DNA of 64,000 nucleotides from Amycolatopsis rifamycinica (GTDB lineage Bacteria > Actinomycetota > Actinomycetes > Mycobacteriales > Pseudonocardiaceae), in NCBI RefSeq assembly GCF_000695625.1, contig NZ_JMQI01000028.1:336031-400030 (forward strand), in the 5' to 3' direction. Shown piece after piece: positions 59,677 through 64,000 of this stretch. The number at the start of each line of letters is the position of its first letter. The stretch's first letter is position 1. The translations under genes and the position numbers were made by a program. The notes under the pieces were generated by a model. It worked only from the letters and a program-made list of their open reading frames with translations. It had not been told where the DNA came from and ran no database searches.

Positions 59677-61283
59677 GCATGACCCTCGCCGCGAGCGTTG
59701 AGGGCAGCAACTCGCTCCTCAACATCGGCATCTTCGCCCTCTTCGTCATCATCACCCTGGTGATCGTGTTCCGGGCCAGCCGCAACACGAAGACGGCTTC
59801 GGACTACTACGCCGCCGGCCGCGCCTTCACCGGCCCGCAGAACGGCATCGCGATCTCGGGTGACTACCTGTCGGCGGCTTCGTTCCTCGGCATCGCCGGC
59901 GCGATCGCGATCAACGGCTACGACGGGTTCCTCTACTCCATCGGCTTCCTGGTGGCGTGGCTCGTCGCGCTGCTGCTGGTCGCGGAACTGCTGCGCAACA
60001 CCGGCAAGTTCACGATGGGCGACGTCCTGGCGTTCCGGATGAAGCAGCGCCCGGTGCGGGCCGCGGCCGCGACGTCGACGCTGATCGTGTCCTTCTTCTA
60101 CCTGCTGGCGCAGATGGCCGGCGCCGGCGGTCTCGTCGCGCTGCTGCTCGGCGTCGAAGGCACCGGCGCGCAGGCGCTGGTGATCGCCGTGGTCGGCGTC
60201 ATCATGATCGCCTACGTCCTGATCGGCGGCATGAAGGGCACCACCTGGGTGCAGATCATCAAGGCCGCGCTGCTCATCGTCGGCGCGCTCGTGATCACCC
60301 TGTGGGTGCTCGGCAAGTACGGCTTCAACTTCTCCCAGCTGCTGCAGGCCGCCGTCGACAAGGCGGGCAAGGCCGGGCAGACGCTGCTCGGCCCGGGCAA
60401 GCAGTACGGCGCCACCGGAACGTCGAAGCTGGACTTCCTCTCCCTCGGCATCGCGCTGGTGCTGGGCACCGCGGGCCTGCCGCACGTCCTGATGCGCTTC
60501 TACACGGTGCCGACGGCCCGCGACGCGCGGCGCTCGGTGGTCTGGGCGATCGTCCTGATCGGCGTGTTCTACCTGTTCACGCTGGTGCTCGGCTACGGCG
60601 CCGGTGCGCTGGTCGGGCCGGACACGATCAAGAAGGCCCCGGGCGGGGTCAACTCCGCGGCGCCGCTGCTCGCGCTCGAGCTGGGCGGGCCGGTGCTGCT
60701 GGGCCTGATCTCCGCGATCGCCTTCGCGACGATCCTCGCGGTGGTGGCCGGCCTGACGATCACGGCGTCGGCGTCCTTCGCCCACGACGTCTACGCGAAC
60801 GTCGTCAAGCGGGGCAAGACGTCGCCGGACTCGGAGGTGAAGGTTGCCCGGATCACCGCGGTGGTGATCGGCATCCTCGCCATCGGCGGCGGCATCCTGG
60901 CCAACGGGCAGAACGTGGCGTTCCTGGTCGCACTGGCCTTCGCGGTCGCGGCGTCGGCGAACCTGCCGACGATCCTCTACTCGCTGTTCTGGAAGCGGTT
61001 CAACACCCAGGGCGCGCTGTGGTCGATCTACGGCGGCCTGGCCATCACGATCGTGCTGATCGTCTTCTCGCCGGCGGTGTCCGGCAAGAGCACGTCGATG
61101 TTCAAGAACGCGGACTTCGCCTGGTTCCCGCTGAGCAACCCGGGCATCGTCTCGATCCCGGCGGCGTTCGTCCTGGGCTGGCTGGGCACGGTCCTGTCCA
61201 AGGAGCACAACGAGAAGAAGTACGCCGAGATGGAGGTCCGCTCCCTCACCGGTGCGGGCGCCGAAAAGGCGGTCGTCCACTAA
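59673..61283 (+). CDS. Cation:acetate symporter (ActP/MctC-type) 2
   Basis: The protein is 536 residues with about 13 membrane helices. ISGDYLSAASFLGIAGAIAI is the SSS-family substrate/ion segment; VLIGGMKGTTWVQIIKAALL and GTAGLPHVLMRFYTVPTARD are typical of ActP/MctC transporters. It imports acetate, propionate or pyruvate with sodium or protons, giving substrate to the glyoxylate shunt in this genome. It is paired with its DUF485 companion and ends at a strong terminator. Confidence 0.93.
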   Translation: MSMTLAASVEGSNSLLNIGIFALFVIITLVIVFRASRNTKTASDYYAAGRAFTGPQNGIAISGDYLSAASFLGIAGAIAINGYDGFLYSIGFLVAWLVALLLVAELLRNTGKFTMGDVLAFRMKQRPVRAAAATSTLIVSFFYLLAQMAGAGGLVALLLGVEGTGAQALVIAVVGVIMIAYVLIGGMKGTTWVQIIKAALLIVGALVITLWVLGKYGFNFSQLLQAAVDKAGKAGQTLLGPGKQYGATGTSKLDFLSLGIALVLGTAGLPHVLMRFYTVPTARDARRSVVWAIVLIGVFYLFTLVLGYGAGALVGPDTIKKAPGGVNSAAPLLALELGGPVLLGLISAIAFATILAVVAGLTITASASFAHDVYANVVKRGKTSPDSEVKVARITAVVIGILAIGGGILANGQNVAFLVALAFAVAASANLPTILYSLFWKRFNTQGALWSIYGGLAITIVLIVFSPAVSGKSTSMFKNADFAWFPLSNPGIVSIPAAFVLGWLGTVLSKEHNEKKYAEMEVRSLTGAGAEKAVVH

Positions 61284-61295
61284 CCGCCACCGACC

Positions 61296-61344
61296 CCGAA
61301 GGCCGTCGCGAGGGTGTTCCCGATCCCCTCGCGGCGGCCTTCGG
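61296..61344. terminator. Bidirectional terminator
   Basis: CCGAAGGCCGTCGCGAGGG (61296-61314) and CCCTCGCGGCGGCCTTCGG (61326-61344) make a 19-bp stem with one G-U pair and an 11-base loop, between convergent genes. Confidence 0.9.
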
Positions 61345-61347
61345 CCA

Positions 61348-62085
61348 TCAGTACGGCAGCTTGCCCTCCGCGACGCCCGCGAGAGTGGCTTCCAGCTGCT
61401 TCCGGAGGTAGTGCCAGAGCCCGCCGCCCAGCGAAATCCTCGCCACCCCCAGCTCGGCGAGGCTTTTCAGGCCGGGGCTGCCCGGCCACGCGGTCACGTT
61501 GACCGCACCCCCGGTGCCCCGCACGAACTCCGCGATCAGCTCCGGCGTCCGCAGGTGGATCGGGTAGACGCAGTCGGCGCCCGCTTCGAGGTAGGCCTTC
61601 GCCCTGGCGACGCCCGCGTCGAGCGCTTCCTCCGGGTCCACGCCGCGGAAGGAGTCGACCCGGGCGTTGATCACCAGGCCGTCACCCGCCGCCTCGCGCA
61701 GGGCGGCGATCCGCTCCGCCTGCTCGCCGACCGGCCGGACGTCGCCGGTGGCGTGGTCGGTGTCCTCGAAGTTGCAGCCGACAGCGCCGGCGTCCAGCAG
61801 CCGGGCCGCCAGCTCGGCGCCCGGGAGGCCGTAGCCCGACTCGGCGTCGACGGTGACCGGGACGCCGACCGCCTTCGCAATCCGCGCGGCGGCGGCGAAC
61901 ATCTCGTCCGCGGGCGCCTGCTCGCCGTCAGCGAACCCGAGCGCGGCCGCCACGGCGACCGAGCTGGTCGCGACGGCGGGGAACCCGGCTGCCTCGACGA
62001 GCTTCGCGGTGTCGGCGTCCCAGGCGTTCGGCAGGACCAGCGGCTTGCCGGGGACGTGCAGCGCCTTCAGCGCGGCTGCGCTCAC
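61348..62085 (-). CDS. Isocitrate lyase/phosphoenolpyruvate mutase family protein
   Basis: The protein is 245 residues with the PEP mutase/ICL barrel: LPNAWDADTAKLVEAAGFPA at the start, VDAESGYGLPGAELAARLLD, and GCNFEDTDH near 105. It lacks the KKCGH loop of true isocitrate lyases, so it is not a second aceA. Members split or rearrange small 2-oxo or phosphonate compounds; the reaction here is unknown. GTG at 62085 overlaps the AhpD-like stop by GTGA. Confidence 0.86.
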   Translation of the reverse strand: MSAAALKALHVPGKPLVLPNAWDADTAKLVEAAGFPAVATSSVAVAAALGFADGEQAPADEMFAAAARIAKAVGVPVTVDAESGYGLPGAELAARLLDAGAVGCNFEDTDHATGDVRPVGEQAERIAALREAAGDGLVINARVDSFRGVDPEEALDAGVARAKAYLEAGADCVYPIHLRTPELIAEFVRGTGGAVNVTAWPGSPGLKSLAELGVARISLGGGLWHYLRKQLEATLAGVAEGKLPY

Positions 62086-62543
62086 GCGTCCCGCTCCGGC
62101 AGCGGCGTGTGGCTGGTGATGGTCATCCGGTTCCAGCTGTTGATCGCGATGATCTCCCAGGCGACGGCCTGGTACTGCTCCTCGGTGAACACCTTCACCG
62201 CCTGCTCGTAGACGTCGTCGGGCACGGTCTGCGTCGCGGACAGCTTGGTCATCGCCTCGGTGAGGGCGAGGGCGGCCTGCTCCTGCTCGGTGAACAGGTC
62301 GGTCTCGCGCCAGCCGTCGAGCACGAACAGCCGCCGCGGCGACTCGCCCAGCCCGAGCGCGGCGCGGGTGTGCATGTCGAGGCAGTACGCGCAGCCGTTG
62401 ATCTGCGACGCGCGGGTCTTCACCAGTTCCAGCAGTTTGGGGTCGAGCCCCGCGTTGGCGCCGGCCTTGTTCACCTCGGCCTGCAGGTTCGCCATCGCCT
62501 GGTAGAGCTCGGGGGCGCCCCCGAGCGCGATTCGCTTGCTCAT
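62082..62543 (-). CDS. AhpD-like carboxymuconolactone decarboxylase family protein
   Basis: The protein is 153 residues. The CxxC site is C51-A-Y-C54 with H58 in NGCAYCLDMHTRAAL, as in AhpD-type peroxidases; a further NSWNRM motif lies near the end. It probably reduces peroxides or passes electrons through the cysteine pair. ATG at 62543 is chosen over the GTG at 62552. It is divergent from the MocR regulator and cotranscribed with the PEP-mutase-family gene. Confidence 0.88.
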   Translation of the reverse strand: MSKRIALGGAPELYQAMANLQAEVNKAGANAGLDPKLLELVKTRASQINGCAYCLDMHTRAALGLGESPRRLFVLDGWRETDLFTEQEQAALALTEAMTKLSATQTVPDDVYEQAVKVFTEEQYQAVAWEIIAINSWNRMTITSHTPLPERDA

Positions 62544-62564
62544 GGCGTCCACGCTAGTGCGAAC

Positions 62565-62608
62565 TGGTCCACGGGTATGGTCCAGTCACATGACGGATTC
62601 GTGGTCCA
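62565..62608. promoter_or_regulatory. TGGTCCA repeats at the MocR/AhpD promoter
   Basis: TGGTCCA occurs at 62565-62571, 62578-62584 and 62602-62608 (the last inside codons of mocR). The first two are 13 bp apart. MocR-type regulators bind spaced direct repeats, so these are likely its sites, controlling both directions. ACTGG/CCAGT arms (62563-62567, 62582-62586) flank the first pair. Confidence 0.6.
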
Positions 62609-63972
62609 GTTCGGGGCTCGACGTCCACCTCGGCTGGCAGCCCGCTTCCGGCCGGGCCGGGCTCGCGGCGGCGATCCGCGCGGCCATCCGGGACGGCCGG
62701 TGGCAGGCGGGCGCGGCGGTGCCCTCGACCCGCGCGCTCGCCCACGACCTCGGCGTCGCCCGCGGCACGGTCACGCGCGTGTACGCCGACCTCGCCGCCG
62801 AGGGCTACCTGCGCACGGCCCAGGGCGCGCCGACCCGGGTGGCGACGGCGGGATCGCTGCCCCAGTCCGCGCCGCGTCCGGTCCCGCGCGACCCGGCCCC
62901 GCGCTGGGACCTGCGGCCGGGCCGCCCGGACCTGACGGCGTTCCCGCGGCAGGCGTGGCTCACCGCGACCCGCCGGGCCCTGCTGCGGACCCCGGCGTCG
63001 GCCTTCGGCTACGAGGCGGAGCTGGGCGCGCCGGAGCTGCGGGACACCCTCGCCGGCTACCTGGCGCGGGCGCGCGGAGTGGTCGCCGACCCGGCGCGGA
63101 TCGTGGTGTGCCACGGGTATTCGCACGCGATCGCGGTGGTCTCCCGCGCACTGTCCGGTCTGGGCGTCGGGGAAATGGCGTTCGAGAACCCTTCGCTGGC
63201 GATGTACCGCTCGATCGCGGCGGCGCAGGGCCCGCGGATCGTCGGCGTGGACGTCGACGGCCACGGCCTCGACGTGTCCGCGGTGGACAGTCCGGCGGTG
63301 GTCGTCACCCCGGCGCACCAGTACCCCACCGGCGTCACCCTGGCCCCGCCGCGCCGCGCGGCACTGGCCCGCTGGGCGAGCGATGCGGGGGCGTTCGTAC
63401 TGGAGGACGACTACGACGGCGAGTTCCGCTTCGACCGCCAGCAGGTCGGGGCGTTGCAGGCACTGGCGCCGGAGCGGGTGGTGTACGCGGGCACGGCCAG
63501 CAAGACGCTCGCCCCGGCGCTGCGGCTCGCGTGGCTGGTGCTGCCGCGCTCACTGGTGGAGCCGGTCCGCGCGGCGATGGCCGACAGCGGTTCGCGCCCG
63601 GCGATGCTGAACCAGCTGGCCCTGGCCGAGCTGATCGACTCGGGGGCTTACGACCGGCACGTCCGCCGCAGCCGCGCGGAGTACCGCACCCGCCGCACCC
63701 GCCTCCTGGCCGCCCTGCCGGATTCGGTGCGCCCCCACGGCATCGCGGCGGGCCTGCACCTGCTGCTGATGCTCCCCCCGGACGGCCCCTCGGAGGCCAC
63801 GGCCCTGGCCGCCTGCCGCCGCCGCTCGATCGGCCTGGAAGGCCTCTCCGGCCACTGGATGACCCCCAACCGCCCGGGCGGCCTCATCGTCGGCTACGCG
63901 GCAACCCCGGCCCACGCCTTCACAGGCGCAACCCAAAACCTGGTAGAAGCCCTAGCCGAAGTAACCCCCTAA
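62590..63972 (+). CDS. MocR/PdxR-type transcriptional regulator (GntR-aminotransferase fusion)
   Basis: The protein is 460 residues. A GntR winged helix runs about 22-85 (GLAAAIRAAIRDGRWQAGAA, PSTRALAHDLGVARGTVTRV), then a linker and an aminotransferase-fold domain from about 115 to 455. The PLP lysine is in YAGTASKTLAPALRLAW, and the PLP-ring motif is FVLEDDYDGEFRFD. Such regulators sense PLP or amino-compound adducts. The ATG at 62590 is preferred over earlier frames. It is divergent from the AhpD/PEP-mutase operon, its likely target. Confidence 0.92.
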   Translation: MTDSWSSSGLDVHLGWQPASGRAGLAAAIRAAIRDGRWQAGAAVPSTRALAHDLGVARGTVTRVYADLAAEGYLRTAQGAPTRVATAGSLPQSAPRPVPRDPAPRWDLRPGRPDLTAFPRQAWLTATRRALLRTPASAFGYEAELGAPELRDTLAGYLARARGVVADPARIVVCHGYSHAIAVVSRALSGLGVGEMAFENPSLAMYRSIAAAQGPRIVGVDVDGHGLDVSAVDSPAVVVTPAHQYPTGVTLAPPRRAALARWASDAGAFVLEDDYDGEFRFDRQQVGALQALAPERVVYAGTASKTLAPALRLAWLVLPRSLVEPVRAAMADSGSRPAMLNQLALAELIDSGAYDRHVRRSRAEYRTRRTRLLAALPDSVRPHGIAAGLHLLLMLPPDGPSEATALAACRRRSIGLEGLSGHWMTPNRPGGLIVGYAATPAHAFTGATQNLVEALAEVTP

Positions 63973-64000
63973 CCCCACCCGCCCCACTGCATCCCACCCA

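Noticed and set aside
61348..62085. A second isocitrate lyase for the glyoxylate shunt
   Set aside because: It is only 245 residues and lacks the KKCGH catalytic loop, so it belongs to the broader PEP mutase group.

Overview
The window is high-GC actinobacterial DNA, most likely from Amycolatopsis or a close relative in the Pseudonocardiales. The family and genus call is inference. It rests on GC-saturated third codon positions, many GTG and TTG starts, ATGA/GTGA gene overlaps, an F420-type LLM oxidoreductase, a mycothiol-type MDMPI-fold protein and a RamB-type regulator beside the glyoxylate-shunt genes. A set of genes also keeps the order and strand of the M. tuberculosis Rv3031-Rv3041c block as I remember it. 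No rRNA, tRNA or CRISPR array was seen.

Layout. 1-4.3 kb: end of a GH57 glucan branching enzyme, a thiol peroxidase, a GH2 glycosidase, a GT4 alpha-glucan synthase and a 42-residue secreted peptide. 4.4-7.1 kb: methyltransferase, an NTF2-fold gene divergent from a TetR regulator with two palindromic operators, and an unknown membrane protein. 7.2-11.9 kb: malate synthase, isocitrate lyase and the divergent regulator RamB. 11.9-15.3 kb: SigE-type sigma factor with its membrane partner, threonine ammonia-lyase and a NADAR protein. 15.3-28.8 kb: secreted alpha/beta hydrolase, hexapeptide acyltransferase, nucleoside hydrolase, cell-wall hydrolase, a rifampin-monooxygenase-like flavoenzyme behind a 17-residue leader peptide, MFS transporter, MDMPI protein, a PadR regulator with a second flavin monooxygenase, a 425-bp relic of an IS30-type element, an acetyltransferase, and a GntR-TetR fusion regulator divergent from a DUF2306 protein.

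28.8-43.3 kb: DUF427, HAD phosphatase, the THUMP-like methyltransferase / methyltransferase / crotonase / ABC-ATPase run, a cysteine-catabolism unit (leader peptide, cysteine dioxygenase, rhodanese), LLM oxidoreductase, glycogen phosphorylase, metallopeptidase lipoprotein, thioredoxin-TPR protein, MarR regulator and small membrane proteins. 43.4-54.4 kb: a mannoside-use locus with two secreted GH92 alpha-mannosidases, a LacI regulator, a mannose-6-phosphate isomerase-like enzyme and an FrcA/RbsC/RbsB-type sugar ABC transporter, with three copies of a TGACAACSTTGTC operator. 54.5-61.3 kb: a nucleotide-cyclase-like protein, a soluble LytS/LytTR pair and two sodium:acetate/pyruvate-type symporters, each with a small two-helix partner. 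61.3-64 kb: PEP-mutase-family protein, AhpD-like protein and a divergent MocR regulator.

Two themes link the genes. Carbon: acetate-type uptake feeds the RamB-controlled glyoxylate shunt, mannosides are cut outside and imported, and alpha-glucan is made and phosphorolysed. RNA-level control: two leader peptides sit before catabolic or detoxifying genes. The one before cysteine dioxygenase is followed by a hairpin that can cover the ribosome-binding site. The one before the rifampin-monooxygenase-like gene has two mutually exclusive pairings.
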